DNA from: Solirubrobacter soli DSM 22325
Lineage (GTDB): Bacteria; Actinomycetota; Thermoleophilia; Solirubrobacterales; Solirubrobacteraceae
Direction: 5' to 3'
Length of the DNA stretch: 64,000 nt
Assembly (NCBI RefSeq): GCF_000423665.1
Contig: NZ_KE384069.1
Span: 423,588-487,587, forward strand
In this document: piece after piece, positions 25,896 through 34,284 of the stretch
Numbering within the stretch: the stretch's first letter is position 1
How the letters are laid out: every line of letters starts with the position of its first letter
Notes under the pieces: model-generated
What the model saw: the letters and a program-made list of their open reading frames with translations, nothing else
Told to the model about the DNA's origin: nothing
Databases searched by the model: none
Position numbers and translations under genes: made by a program

Positions 25896-25925
25896 ATTCA
25901 GGACTCAGCGGGTAGCGTGCCGGAC

Positions 25926-27047
25926 ATGTCCGATCGTACGACTCCGCCCTTCCGAGCCGACCACGTCGGCAGCCTTCTCCGCCCACAGGCGCTCCTTGCC
26001 GCCCGGGCCGAGTTCGCCGAGGGCCGGATCGACGCCGACGCCCTGCGCGAGATCGAGGACGAGGCGATCCGCGACGTCGTGCAGCTCCAGCGCGACGCCG
26101 GGCTGCGTTCGGCGACCGACGGCGAGTTCCGGCGCGCGTCCTGGCACATGGACTTCATCTACCAGCTCGGCGGGATCTCGAAGTCGCCCGGCAACCTCAG
26201 CGTCAAGTTCCACAACGCCAACGGCGACATCGAGTTCACGCCCGCGGCGATGCTGATCGACGAGAAGATCCACCTCGATCACCCGATCTTCGCCCGCGAC
26301 TTCGAGTACCTGAAGGGGCTGACCGCCGACGGCGTCACGCCCAAGCTGACGGTCCCGAGCCCGAGCATGGTCCACTACCGCGGGGGGCGCGCCGCGATCG
26401 AGCGGTCGGCCTATTCGGACATGGACGCGTTCTGGAGCGACGTGACCACCGCCTACGCCGATCAGGTCGTCGCGATGGGTTCGCTCGGCTGCACGTATCT
26501 GCAGTTCGACGACACCAGCCTCGCCTATCTGAACGACCCCAACCAGCGCGCCGAGATGGCCGCCAAGGGCGACGACGCCGAGCACCTCCACGAGGGCTAC
26601 ATCCGCCACATCAACGAGGCCTTGTCGCGCCGCCCCGACGGCATGGCGATCACCACCCACATGTGCCGCGGCAACTTCCGCTCCTCCTGGGTCGCCGAGG
26701 GCGGCTACGACTTCGTCGCCGAGGCGCTGTTCAACGAGCTCGCCGTCGACGGCTTCTTCATGGAGTGGGACGACGCCCGCTCCGGGGGCTTCGAGCCGCT
26801 GCGCTTCGTCCCCAAGGGCAAGGTCGTCGTGCTCGGCCTCGTGACGACCAAGACCGGCGAGCTCGAGACGAAGAGCTTCCTCAAGCGCCGGCTCGAGGAG
26901 GCGTCGCAGTACGTCGACATCGACCAGCTCTGTCTCTCGCCGCAGTGCGGCTTCTCCTCGACGGTCGAGGGGAACGCGCTGTCGATCGAGCAGCAGGCGG
27001 CGAAGCTGCGGTTGGTCGTCGAGGTGGCCGAGGAGGTCTGGGGCTAG
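25926..27047 (+). CDS. MetE C-terminal-like (cobalamin-independent) methyltransferase
   Basis: 373 residues from ATG 25926. It corresponds to the C-terminal catalytic barrel of cobalamin-independent methionine synthase, without the N-terminal domain. Zinc ligands appear complete: T-H-M-C-R-G-N (His, Cys), F-M-E-W-D (Glu) and S-P-Q-C-G-F (Cys). The N-terminal R-A-D-H-V-G-S-L-L-R-P is the usual start of stand-alone members. These may transfer a methyl group to homocysteine or another thiol from an undefined donor. A histidine kinase gene follows after 9 bp. Confidence 0.9.
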   Translation: MSDRTTPPFRADHVGSLLRPQALLAARAEFAEGRIDADALREIEDEAIRDVVQLQRDAGLRSATDGEFRRASWHMDFIYQLGGISKSPGNLSVKFHNANGDIEFTPAAMLIDEKIHLDHPIFARDFEYLKGLTADGVTPKLTVPSPSMVHYRGGRAAIERSAYSDMDAFWSDVTTAYADQVVAMGSLGCTYLQFDDTSLAYLNDPNQRAEMAAKGDDAEHLHEGYIRHINEALSRRPDGMAITTHMCRGNFRSSWVAEGGYDFVAEALFNELAVDGFFMEWDDARSGGFEPLRFVPKGKVVVLGLVTTKTGELETKSFLKRRLEEASQYVDIDQLCLSPQCGFSSTVEGNALSIEQQAAKLRLVVEVAEEVWG

Positions 27048-27056
27048 TCTCCCCGC

Positions 27057-28433
27057 GTGCTGCAACGCCGTCCGCCACTGGTCGTCGGGATCGCGGCGGC
27101 CGCGGTCGGCGTCGCGCTGACGACCCTGCTCGTCTTCGCGCTCAAGGACGTCGCCCCGGTCCTGTCGCTGGGCGTCGTCTACCTGCTGGTCGTGCTGGGC
27201 GTCGCGACCGTGTGGGGCGTCTGGCTGGCGTTGGCCACCGCGGTCGCGAGCGCGCTGGCGTTCAACTTCTTCCACATCCCGCCGACCGGGCGGTTCACGA
27301 TCGCCTCGGGGGAGAACTGGGTCGCGCTCGTGGTGTTCTTCGTCGCCTCGGTGGGTGCGAGCTCGCTGGCGGAGCTCGCGCGCAAGCGGGCGCTGGAGGC
27401 CGACGAGCGCCGCCAGGAGGCCGACCTCTCCGCCGAGATGGCCCGGCTGCTGCTGCGCGGCGGGCGGTTGGACGAGACGCTGCCGAGCGTCGGCGCGCGG
27501 CTCGCGCAGGCGCTGGGCCTGTCGAGCGCGGCGATCGAGCTCGCCGCGGTCGACGCGGGCGAGCGCAGCGTCGTCTTCGCGCTGCGTGAGGGGACGCGCC
27601 AGATCGGCACGCTCGTGCTGCCAGCGGGCGCGCCGGAGCCGGTGCTGCGGCGCGTGCAGGTGCGGATCGCGCCGGCGCTCGAGGCGCTGCTCGCCGCGGC
27701 GCTCGAACGCGACGCGCTCCAGGCCGAGGTGGTCGAGACGGCGGCGCTGCGCCGCAGCGACGTCATCAAGACCGCGCTGCTGCGGTCGGTCTCGCACGAC
27801 CTGCGCTCGCCGCTGACCGCGATCCTCACCAGCGCTGAGGCGCTCCACTCGCCGTCGCTGAGCGGCGAGGAACGCGACGAGCTCGCCACCTCGGTGTCGG
27901 AGGAGGCGCGGCGGCTGTCGCGGCTGATCGACGACCTGCTCGACCTGTCGCGGCTGGAGGCCGACGCCGCCGACCCGCACCCCTCGTGGTGCTCGGTCGA
28001 GGAGGTCGTGCGGGCCGCGATCGACGAGCTCGGCCTCGCGCCCGACACGTTCAAGGTGGCGATCGACGCCGACCTCCCCCCGGTGCGTGCCGACGCCGCC
28101 CAGCTGCAGCGGGCGTTCGCGAACCTGCTCGAGAACGCCCACCGCCACTCGGGCGGCCATCCGGTGTCGGTGCGGGCGCGGGACGTCGGCGGACGGATCC
28201 TGCTGCGGGTCGTCGACCGCGGCCCCGGCATCCCGCAGGCGCAGCGCGAGCGGATCTTCGAGCCCTTCTACCGCTCCGGGACGAGCGCCACCGGGCACCG
28301 CGGGTCCGGGCTCGGGCTGGCGATCGTCCGCGGGTTCGTCGAGGCCAACGGCGGCAAGGTCTGGGTCGAGTCGCTCCCGGATCAGGCGACGTCGTTCGTG
28401 GTCGAGCTGCCGCTCGAGCCTCAGCCGCAGTAG
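27057..28433 (+). CDS. KdpD-type histidine kinase half (transmembrane and kinase domains)
   Basis: 458 residues. Closely spaced helices in residues 8-105 match the four-helix DUF4118 block of KdpD, including the F-N-F-F-H-I-P-P-T-G-R-F landmark. A GAF-like segment follows, then the kinase with S-H-D-L-R-S-P-L (His247), N-box E-N-A-H-R-H, and G-P-G-I-P and G-S-G-L-G-L-A-I ATP motifs. It lacks the N-terminal KdpD and Usp domains; these occur as a separate gene at 31355. Start GTG 27057. The gene overlaps the opposing serine hydrolase by 13 bp. Confidence 0.9.
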   Translation: MLQRRPPLVVGIAAAAVGVALTTLLVFALKDVAPVLSLGVVYLLVVLGVATVWGVWLALATAVASALAFNFFHIPPTGRFTIASGENWVALVVFFVASVGASSLAELARKRALEADERRQEADLSAEMARLLLRGGRLDETLPSVGARLAQALGLSSAAIELAAVDAGERSVVFALREGTRQIGTLVLPAGAPEPVLRRVQVRIAPALEALLAAALERDALQAEVVETAALRRSDVIKTALLRSVSHDLRSPLTAILTSAEALHSPSLSGEERDELATSVSEEARRLSRLIDDLLDLSRLEADAADPHPSWCSVEEVVRAAIDELGLAPDTFKVAIDADLPPVRADAAQLQRAFANLLENAHRHSGGHPVSVRARDVGGRILLRVVDRGPGIPQAQRERIFEPFYRSGTSATGHRGSGLGLAIVRGFVEANGGKVWVESLPDQATSFVVELPLEPQPQ

Positions 28434-29491
28434 GCGGTCCTGACCACGCGGTAGTAGGCCGACGCCTGCCGTGGGGTGAGCGAGTCCTCACCGAGGTTCG
28501 TCATCACGACCACTTGCTTGCGCGCGTCGGCGCTGTGCAGCGTGAAGGTGCGGTAGCCGGGCGTCCCGCCGTCGTGGCCCCAGACCTCGCCGCAGGGCAG
28601 CTGCATGCGGAAGACGCCGGTCGTGTAGCCGGTCATGACGCCGGGGCCGAAGGGGAGCTGGAGCGCCGCCGGCGGCGTCAGGAGCTCGCGCTTCTGTGCG
28701 GGCGCGAGCAGCTTGCCGCCGAGCAGCGCGCGGTAGAAGCGGGCGACGTCGTCGACGGTCGAGACGATCGCCCCGGCCGTCCAGGACCAGGTCTGGTTGA
28801 GCGCGGTGACGTCGGCCGGGCCGTTCTCGTAGCCGTGGGCGTGGCGGCCGGCGATCCGCGACCCGCTCTCGAACGTCGTGTGGCGCAGGTGGGCGGGGGT
28901 GAAGATCCGTTCGCGCATCTGGGTCGCGATCGGGCGGCCGTCGACGCGCTCGGCGATCATCCCGAGCAGCACGTAGCACGTGTTGCAGTAGCGCCACTCG
29001 GCGCCGGGGGCGGAGTGGACGGGGTGGGCGGTCGCGAAGCCCACCAGCTCCTGCGGCGTGAAGCGCCGGTCGGTTCCCGCGCTGTTGGCGACGGTGTCGT
29101 CGTCGCCGAGGTAGTCCGCGAGCCCGCTCGTCATGTTCAGCAGCTGGCGGATCGTGATCTGCGACCCGTTCGGCACCACGCCCGGGAGGTGCTGCTCGAC
29201 CGTGTCGTCGAGCCCGAGCCGCTGCTCGCCCGCGAGTTGCAGCACGATCGTCGCCGTGAAGGCCTTCGTGACGCTGCCGACACGGAAGCGGTCACTGGCC
29301 TCGAGCCTGGCGTGTGTCTTGAGGTCGCCGACGCCGACGGCCAGCCGCGTGGTGTGGGCGCTGTCGCGCGAGAGCACGATCGTGCCCGGGACACCACTGT
29401 CCACGAGGCGGTTGACATCGGTCTTCAGCGACGCCGACGCGGGCGCGGTCAGCGCGAGCGTGGCGACGAGGGCGAGCAGGAGCGTTTTCAT
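28421..29491 (-). CDS. Secreted serine beta-lactamase-like/D-Ala-D-Ala carboxypeptidase
   Basis: 356 residues from ATG 29491, which starts a signal peptide (M-K-T-L-L-L-A-L-V-A-T-L-A-L-T with cleavage near A-S-A). Class C-type motifs: S-V-T-K (nucleophile Ser and Lys), Y-C-N (Y-x-N) and H-D-G-G-T-P-G (third motif). It probably acts on cell-wall peptides or esters. The frame extends upstream to 29629 but without a signal. It overlaps the opposing histidine kinase gene at its 3' end. Confidence 0.9.
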   Translation of the reverse strand: MKTLLLALVATLALTAPASASLKTDVNRLVDSGVPGTIVLSRDSAHTTRLAVGVGDLKTHARLEASDRFRVGSVTKAFTATIVLQLAGEQRLGLDDTVEQHLPGVVPNGSQITIRQLLNMTSGLADYLGDDDTVANSAGTDRRFTPQELVGFATAHPVHSAPGAEWRYCNTCYVLLGMIAERVDGRPIATQMRERIFTPAHLRHTTFESGSRIAGRHAHGYENGPADVTALNQTWSWTAGAIVSTVDDVARFYRALLGGKLLAPAQKRELLTPPAALQLPFGPGVMTGYTTGVFRMQLPCGEVWGHDGGTPGYRTFTLHSADARKQVVVMTNLGEDSLTPRQASAYYRVVRTAYCG

Positions 29492-29607
29492 TGCCGAGGA
29501 AGGTCCCAGGCGCCGCCCACGGCCGAAATGCGGGCCGCACCCATCCCGCGGTTCCGATTTGCGCACCCCGATGCAGGTTCCGCCGGATCGCCGCGGAACA
29601 TGGTCTC

Positions 29608-29706
29608 GTGGCCTCCACGACCCCCACACCCACGGACCATCAGTTCACGCTGCCCACGGTCACGCCGCGGCCCAAGCCGCCGGCGAAGCCCGCGGTCGGC
29701 TGGTAG
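29608..29706 (+). CDS. Possible 32-aa Thr/Pro-rich peptide
   Basis: A short frame from GTG 29608 with T-T-P-T-P-T near its start and K-P-P-A-K-P-A-V-G-W at its end. It ends 12 bases before the LLM gene and could be co-transcribed. No ribosome-binding site is clear. Weak, but it is the only frame in the 227-bp gap that looks like a peptide rather than antisense. Confidence 0.25.
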   Translation: MASTTPTPTDHQFTLPTVTPRPKPPAKPAVGW

Positions 29707-29718
29707 AACCCGCCGCCG

Positions 29719-30696
29719 ATGGAGATCGGCATCTACACGTTCGGCGAGCTCACCTCGGGCTCCGCCGGCCAACGCATGCGGGACCTGCTGGAGGAGATCG
29801 AGCTGGCCGACGAGGTCGGGCTCGACGTCTTCGGCGTGGGGGAGCACCACCGGCCGGACTTCGTCGTCTCGGCGCCCGCGATCGTGCTCGCCGCGGCGGC
29901 GCGGACCACCAAGCGCATCCGCCTCACCAGCGCGGTCAGCGTCATCTCGAGCGACGATCCGGTCCGCGTGTTCCAGGACTTCGCGACCGTCGACCTGATC
30001 AGCGGGGGGCGGGCGGAGATCATGGCCGGCCGGGGGAGCTTCATCGAGAGCTTCGGGCTGTTCGGCTACGACCTCGACGACTACGACAAGCTCTTCGCGA
30101 CCAAGCTGCTGAAGCTGCTGGAGGTCCGGCAGCGGACGGACATGGGCGTGTTCCCGCGCCCGGAGCAGGACCCGCTGCCGGTCTGGATCGCGGTCGGCGG
30201 CAACCCGGAGTCGGCGGCGCGCGCCGGGATGCTCGGGCTGCCGATGGCGCTGGCGATCATCGGCGGCTACCCGGAGCGCTTCGCGCCGTTCGCGGAACTG
30301 CATCGCCGGGCGACGGTCGAGGGCGGGCACGACTACCGGCCGCTGTCCATCAACTCGCACGGGTTCATCGCCGAGACGAGCCAGGAGGCCGTCCGCGTCA
30401 GCTTCCCGGCGTTCAAGGCGATGATGGACCGGATCGGCCGCGAGCGCGGGTGGCCACCGCTGACCCGCGAGCAGTACCTCGCCTCACACGAGCTGCGCGG
30501 AGCGAACTTCGTCGGCAGCCCGGACCAGATCGTCGAGAAGATCCTGTTCCAGCACGAGATCTTCAAGCACGACCGGTTCCTTCTCCAGATGAGCGTCGGC
30601 ACACTGCCGCACAAGGACGTCATGCGGGCGATCGAGCTTCTCGGCACCGAGGTGGCACCGAGGGTCCGAGTGGAGCTTCAGGCGGCGAAGCGGTAG
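29719..30696 (+). CDS. LLM-class flavin-dependent oxidoreductase
   Basis: 325 residues. Bacterial luciferase-like barrel: M-E-I-G-I-Y-T-F-G-E at the N-terminus, then G-V-G-E-H-H-R-P-D-F, and a later D-L-I-S-G-G-R-A-E-I-M-A-G-R-G-S. The E-H-H motif and S-G-G-R-A-E match FMN-type LLM proteins rather than the F420 one at 15058. Substrate unknown. Overlaps the opposing KdpE-like regulator by 19 bp. Confidence 0.9.
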   Translation: MEIGIYTFGELTSGSAGQRMRDLLEEIELADEVGLDVFGVGEHHRPDFVVSAPAIVLAAAARTTKRIRLTSAVSVISSDDPVRVFQDFATVDLISGGRAEIMAGRGSFIESFGLFGYDLDDYDKLFATKLLKLLEVRQRTDMGVFPRPEQDPLPVWIAVGGNPESAARAGMLGLPMALAIIGGYPERFAPFAELHRRATVEGGHDYRPLSINSHGFIAETSQEAVRVSFPAFKAMMDRIGRERGWPPLTREQYLASHELRGANFVGSPDQIVEKILFQHEIFKHDRFLLQMSVGTLPHKDVMRAIELLGTEVAPRVRVELQAAKR

Positions 30697-31337
30697 CCGA
30701 CGCCCGGGTCGGTCCGGATGTACGCCGGGGCGCCGAGCTTGCGGCGCAGGTTGGCGAGGTGGACGCGCAGGACCTGCACGTCCTCCGCGTACTCCGGGCC
30801 CCAGACGTCGACGAGCAGCGCGCGGTGGGTCATCAGCCGGCCGCGGTTGACCGCCAGCGCGCGCAGCAGCTTGAACTCGATGGGGGTGAGGTGGACCTCC
30901 TCGCCGTCCACCCGCACGACGTGGGCGGCGAGGTCGAGCTCGAGGTTCTCGGCGCGCAGCACGGGCTCCGACACGCCCGGATCGGCGCGCCGCAGCGCCG
31001 CCTGGAGCCGCGCCACCAGCTCGCGCGGGCCGAACGGCTTGGTCACGTAGTCATCCGCGCCCGCCTCCAGCGCGCGCACCTTCTCGTCCTCCTCGCCGAC
31101 CGCGCTGAGGACGAGGATCGGCATCTTCGACCACTCGCGCAGCGACCGCGTGACCTCGATACCGTCGCCGTCGGGCAGCACGAGGTCGACGATCGCGGCG
31201 TCGGGCGGGCGCAGCGCGGCGGCGTCCAGCGCCTCCTCGACGCTCGCCGCCTGCAGCACCTCGAAGCCGGCGTCGCGCAGGATGATCTTCAGGGCCCGCA
31301 GGATCTGCGGCTCGTCATCGACCACCAGGACACGCAT
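30678..31337 (-). CDS. kdpE: KdpE-like response regulator
   Basis: 219 residues. Receiver with V-D-D-E near the N-terminus, phospho-acceptor in A-I-V-D-L-V-L-P-D-G and Lys in Y-V-T-K-P-F. The OmpR-type winged helix has L-T-P-I-E-F-K-L-L and W-G-P-E-Y-A, and ends Y-I-R-T-D-P-G-V-G-Y-R-F. This resembles KdpE. It is divergent from the N-terminal KdpD half, with 17 bp between starts. No kdpFABC pump genes are in the window. Confidence 0.88.
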   Translation of the reverse strand: MRVLVVDDEPQILRALKIILRDAGFEVLQAASVEEALDAAALRPPDAAIVDLVLPDGDGIEVTRSLREWSKMPILVLSAVGEEDEKVRALEAGADDYVTKPFGPRELVARLQAALRRADPGVSEPVLRAENLELDLAAHVVRVDGEEVHLTPIEFKLLRALAVNRGRLMTHRALLVDVWGPEYAEDVQVLRVHLANLRRKLGAPAYIRTDPGVGYRFAA

Positions 31338-31354
31338 ACGCTGAGGAGCCTACG

Positions 31355-32374
31355 ATGCCCGGCCGCTACCGCATCTTCCTGGGGATGGCCGCCGGCGTCG
31401 GCAAGACCTACCGGATGCTGGCCGAGGCGCAGGCGGAGGCCGAGGCGGGGCGGGACGTCGTGATCGGCCTGGTCGAGACCCACGGGCGCGAAGCCACGAT
31501 CGCGCAGACGACCGGGCTCGAGCAGGTGCCGCGGCGGCGCGTCGCCTACCGCGGCGTCCGGCTGGAGGAGATGGATCTCCCCGGCATCCTCGCGCGACGA
31601 CCCGAGCTGTGTCTGATCGACGAGCTCGCCCACACCAACGCGCCCGGCCTCGAGCATCCCAAGCGCTACGAGGACATCCAGGACGTCCTCGCCGCCGGCA
31701 TCGACGTCTTCTCCACCGTCAACGTCCAGCACCTCGAGTCGCTCAACGACCAGGTCGCCGAGCTGACCGGGGTCAAGGTGCGCGAGACCGTCCCGGACGA
31801 GGAGCTGGGCAAGGCCGACGAGATCGTGCTGGTCGACCTCCCACCGGAGGACCTGATCGCCCGCCTGCAGGCCGGCAAGGTGTACCCGCAGGCGCGGATC
31901 GCGCCCGCGCTGAACGGCTTCTTCCGGGTGGAGAACCTGCGGTCGCTGCGCGAGGTCGCCTTGCGCCAGCTCGCGGAGACCGTCGAGGACCGGCGGGTCG
32001 ACGAGCCGCCGATCGCCGAGCGGCTGCTGGCGTTCGTCTCGCTGGACGAGCGCGACGAGCGGGTGGTCCGCCGCGCGTGGCGGTCCGCCCAGCGCCTGGG
32101 CGGCGAGCTCGACGTGCTCGTCGTCTCCAACCAGGCCGGCGCCGTGCAGCGCCAACGGCTCGAGTCCCTTCGGCGGCTCACCGCGATGCTCGGCGCCCAC
32201 CTGCTGGTCGAGGACGGCGACGAGCTCGAGATCCTCACCCGCGTCGCCCGCGAGAAGGGGACCACGTACATCCTCCTCGGGCCGCCGCCGCGACGCCGGT
32301 TCGGGGAGCCGCTGCTGCTGAAGATCCTGCGCGAGCTGCCGGACGTCGACGTCCGCGTCGTCGCTCAGCGGTAG
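31355..32374 (+). CDS. kdpD: KdpD N-terminal half (KdpD and Usp domains) as a separate protein
   Basis: 339 residues. Residues 5-210 match the KdpD domain with the P-loop-like G-M-A-A-G-V-G-K-T at 10-18 and L-I-D-E-L-A-H-T-N-A-P-G. A universal-stress-like (Usp) domain covers about 220-339. In typical KdpD these are followed by four helices and a kinase; here the gene ends before them. The ribosome-binding site GAGGAG sits 7 bases before ATG. The kinase half is at 27057, about 2.9 kb upstream of the KdpD start, with a hydrolase, an LLM gene and KdpE between. The 3' end overlaps the opposing amidohydrolase by 10 bp. Confidence 0.9.
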   Translation: MPGRYRIFLGMAAGVGKTYRMLAEAQAEAEAGRDVVIGLVETHGREATIAQTTGLEQVPRRRVAYRGVRLEEMDLPGILARRPELCLIDELAHTNAPGLEHPKRYEDIQDVLAAGIDVFSTVNVQHLESLNDQVAELTGVKVRETVPDEELGKADEIVLVDLPPEDLIARLQAGKVYPQARIAPALNGFFRVENLRSLREVALRQLAETVEDRRVDEPPIAERLLAFVSLDERDERVVRRAWRSAQRLGGELDVLVVSNQAGAVQRQRLESLRRLTAMLGAHLLVEDGDELEILTRVAREKGTTYILLGPPPRRRFGEPLLLKILRELPDVDVRVVAQR

Positions 32375-33084
32375 AGCGCGACCCCGTTCTCGTACAGCGC
32401 CCGCTCGCCCGCCGCCTCGGCCACGAGGTCGAGATCCTCGTCGAGGAACGGGCGCCGCGCGCGGGTTCCGGGCAGGTCCGATCCGAACACCACCGCCTCC
32501 GGATTCAGCGCGGCGACCGCCTTCAGCGCCGAATACGGGTCGACGTCGATCCGCCCGAAACCGCTGGCCTTGACGTACGCACCGTCCTTTACGAGGTCCA
32601 GGAGCGCCGGCAGGCCCGCCTGCGACATCCCGACGTGGTCGATCACGAGCCGTGGCGCGATGGAGAGCGCTGACCGCACAGCCGGGAGGTCGCGGGCGTC
32701 GAGGTAGACCTCCAGGTGCCAGCCCACAAGGTCGTGGAACCGCGGTGCCAGCGCGACCTGCTCGAGGTCCCCGCCGCGGAAGAGGTTGACCCGGTACGCG
32801 CGCACGCCGGCCTCGGCGAGCGCGACCACCTCCGCGTCGGCGATGTCCGACGGGACGTTGGCGACACCGACGAACCCGGGCCCGAGCTGCTGGAGCGCGT
32901 CGACGAGATACGTCTGGTCGTAGGCCTGGAACGAGCCGCTGACGACGGCGCCCCCGGTCACGTCGAGCCCGGCGACCCGCTCGCGGTAGTCGCCGACGGT
33001 GAACGGCTCGGGGAGGAAGCCCTGGTTGGGGACCAGCGGGAACCGCGGATCGATGACGTGGAAGTGCGCGTCGAAGATCGGCAC
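32365..33084 (-). CDS. Amidohydrolase-family TIM-barrel hydrolase
   Basis: 239 residues. D-A-H-F-H-V at the N-terminus supplies the two metal His, V-I-D-H-V-G-M is a second His position and G-S-D-L-P-G-T-R-A the catalytic Asp. This matches amidohydrolase-2/decarboxylase-lactonase type enzymes, though it is shorter than most (about 280-320). Substrate unknown. Its ATG is divergent from the FUSC-like gene (33124), with 39 bp between. Confidence 0.85.
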   Translation of the reverse strand: MPIFDAHFHVIDPRFPLVPNQGFLPEPFTVGDYRERVAGLDVTGGAVVSGSFQAYDQTYLVDALQQLGPGFVGVANVPSDIADAEVVALAEAGVRAYRVNLFRGGDLEQVALAPRFHDLVGWHLEVYLDARDLPAVRSALSIAPRLVIDHVGMSQAGLPALLDLVKDGAYVKASGFGRIDVDPYSALKAVAALNPEAVVFGSDLPGTRARRPFLDEDLDLVAEAAGERALYENGVALYR

Positions 33085-33123
33085 TCAAGGCAGCGTGACA
33101 GTTCGCCGAAGCAGATCAGACGT

Positions 33124-34266
33124 ATGACTGCCGTCGCGCACATCACGATCGCCCGCCGCCGGCTCTCCACGCGGCTGCCCGCGATCCTGCAGACGGCGGT
33201 CGCCGCGCTCGTGGCGTGGTACCTCTGCGTCCTGCTGCTGCCGGACCCGCAGCCGCTCTTCGCCTGCATCGCGACCGTGGTCTCCATCGGCGCCACCCAC
33301 GGCGCCCATCGCCAGCGCGCGACCCAGCTCGTCGCGGGCGTCGTGTGCGGCCTCGCGGTCGCGGACGCGATCATCCACGTCATCGGGACGGGCGCGCCGC
33401 AGCTCGCGGTCATGGTCGTGCTGGCGATGTCGGTCGCGGTGCTGCTCAACGGCTCCGAGCTCGTGATCTCCGAGGCCGCGGTGTCGGCGATGCTGCTCGT
33501 GATGACCTCGAGCGGCGGGGCGTTCTCGCCCAACCGGATCCTCGAGGCGATGATCGGCGGCGTCGTCGCGCTGGCCGTCGCGCTGCTCTTCTCGCCCGAC
33601 CCGATCCTGCCCGTCAGCCGCGCCGCGCAGGCCGTGTTCGGGCGTCTCGGCCGGGCGCTGGAGCGCACCGCGTCGGCCCTGGACGAGGGCGATGCCGGCC
33701 GCGCCGAGCAGGCGCTCGAGCAGGCGCGGTCGATCGACTCCCTGCTGCGCGAGTTCGACGACGCGCTGGCGACGAGCCGCGAGACCGTCCGCACCGCGCC
33801 GACCCGCTTCGGCGACCGCGAGCCGATCGATCGCTATGACCGCTCGCTCGAGCAGGTCGACCTCGCGGTGCGCAACACGCGCGTCCTCGCCCGCCATTCG
33901 CTGCGCGCGATCCGCGCGGGGGAGAACCCGGGCGAGCTACGCGACGCGGTCAACTCGCTCGCCGGCTCCGTGTGGGCGCTGGCGGCGGCCTACGACGAGC
34001 CCGAGCGGGCGGAGGAGGCGCGGGTTCTCGCCTCGTCCGCAGCGGTCGACGCGACCGCGCTCGCCGCGACCGGCGGGCTCGCGTTGGCGGAGGTCGCCGC
34101 ACCGGTGCGCTCCGCCGCGGTCGACCTGATGCGCGCCGCCGAACTCGTCGCGGGCATGCCCGAGGAGCTGCCGACCGAGGAGCTGCTGCTCCTGCCGGCG
34201 CCGGTCGAGGAGACGCCGTGGGTGTGCACGTTCAGCGAACCGGAGGAGTCCTCCGGTAAGCTTTAG
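33124..34266 (+). CDS. FUSC/aromatic-acid-exporter-family membrane protein
   Basis: 380 residues. Six hydrophobic helices in the first 165 residues (first near 20-38), including P-L-F-A-C-I-A-T-V-V-S and H-R-Q-R-A-T-Q-L-V-A-G, the FUSC/ArAE hallmark. The C-terminal half is a helical cytoplasmic domain with acidic end. Such proteins may export aromatic or other organic acids; not proven here. It ends 18 bp before the molybdenum enzyme gene. Confidence 0.8.
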   Translation: MTAVAHITIARRRLSTRLPAILQTAVAALVAWYLCVLLLPDPQPLFACIATVVSIGATHGAHRQRATQLVAGVVCGLAVADAIIHVIGTGAPQLAVMVVLAMSVAVLLNGSELVISEAAVSAMLLVMTSSGGAFSPNRILEAMIGGVVALAVALLFSPDPILPVSRAAQAVFGRLGRALERTASALDEGDAGRAEQALEQARSIDSLLREFDDALATSRETVRTAPTRFGDREPIDRYDRSLEQVDLAVRNTRVLARHSLRAIRAGENPGELRDAVNSLAGSVWALAAAYDEPERAEEARVLASSAAVDATALAATGGLALAEVAAPVRSAAVDLMRAAELVAGMPEELPTEELLLLPAPVEETPWVCTFSEPEESSGKL

Positions 34267-34284
34267 CCCCATGGGGGTTATTGC

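Noticed and set aside
25905..28298. 797-codon minus-strand frame opposite the MetE-like and histidine kinase genes
   Set aside because: Shadow frame; the plus strand carries conserved zinc and kinase motifs.
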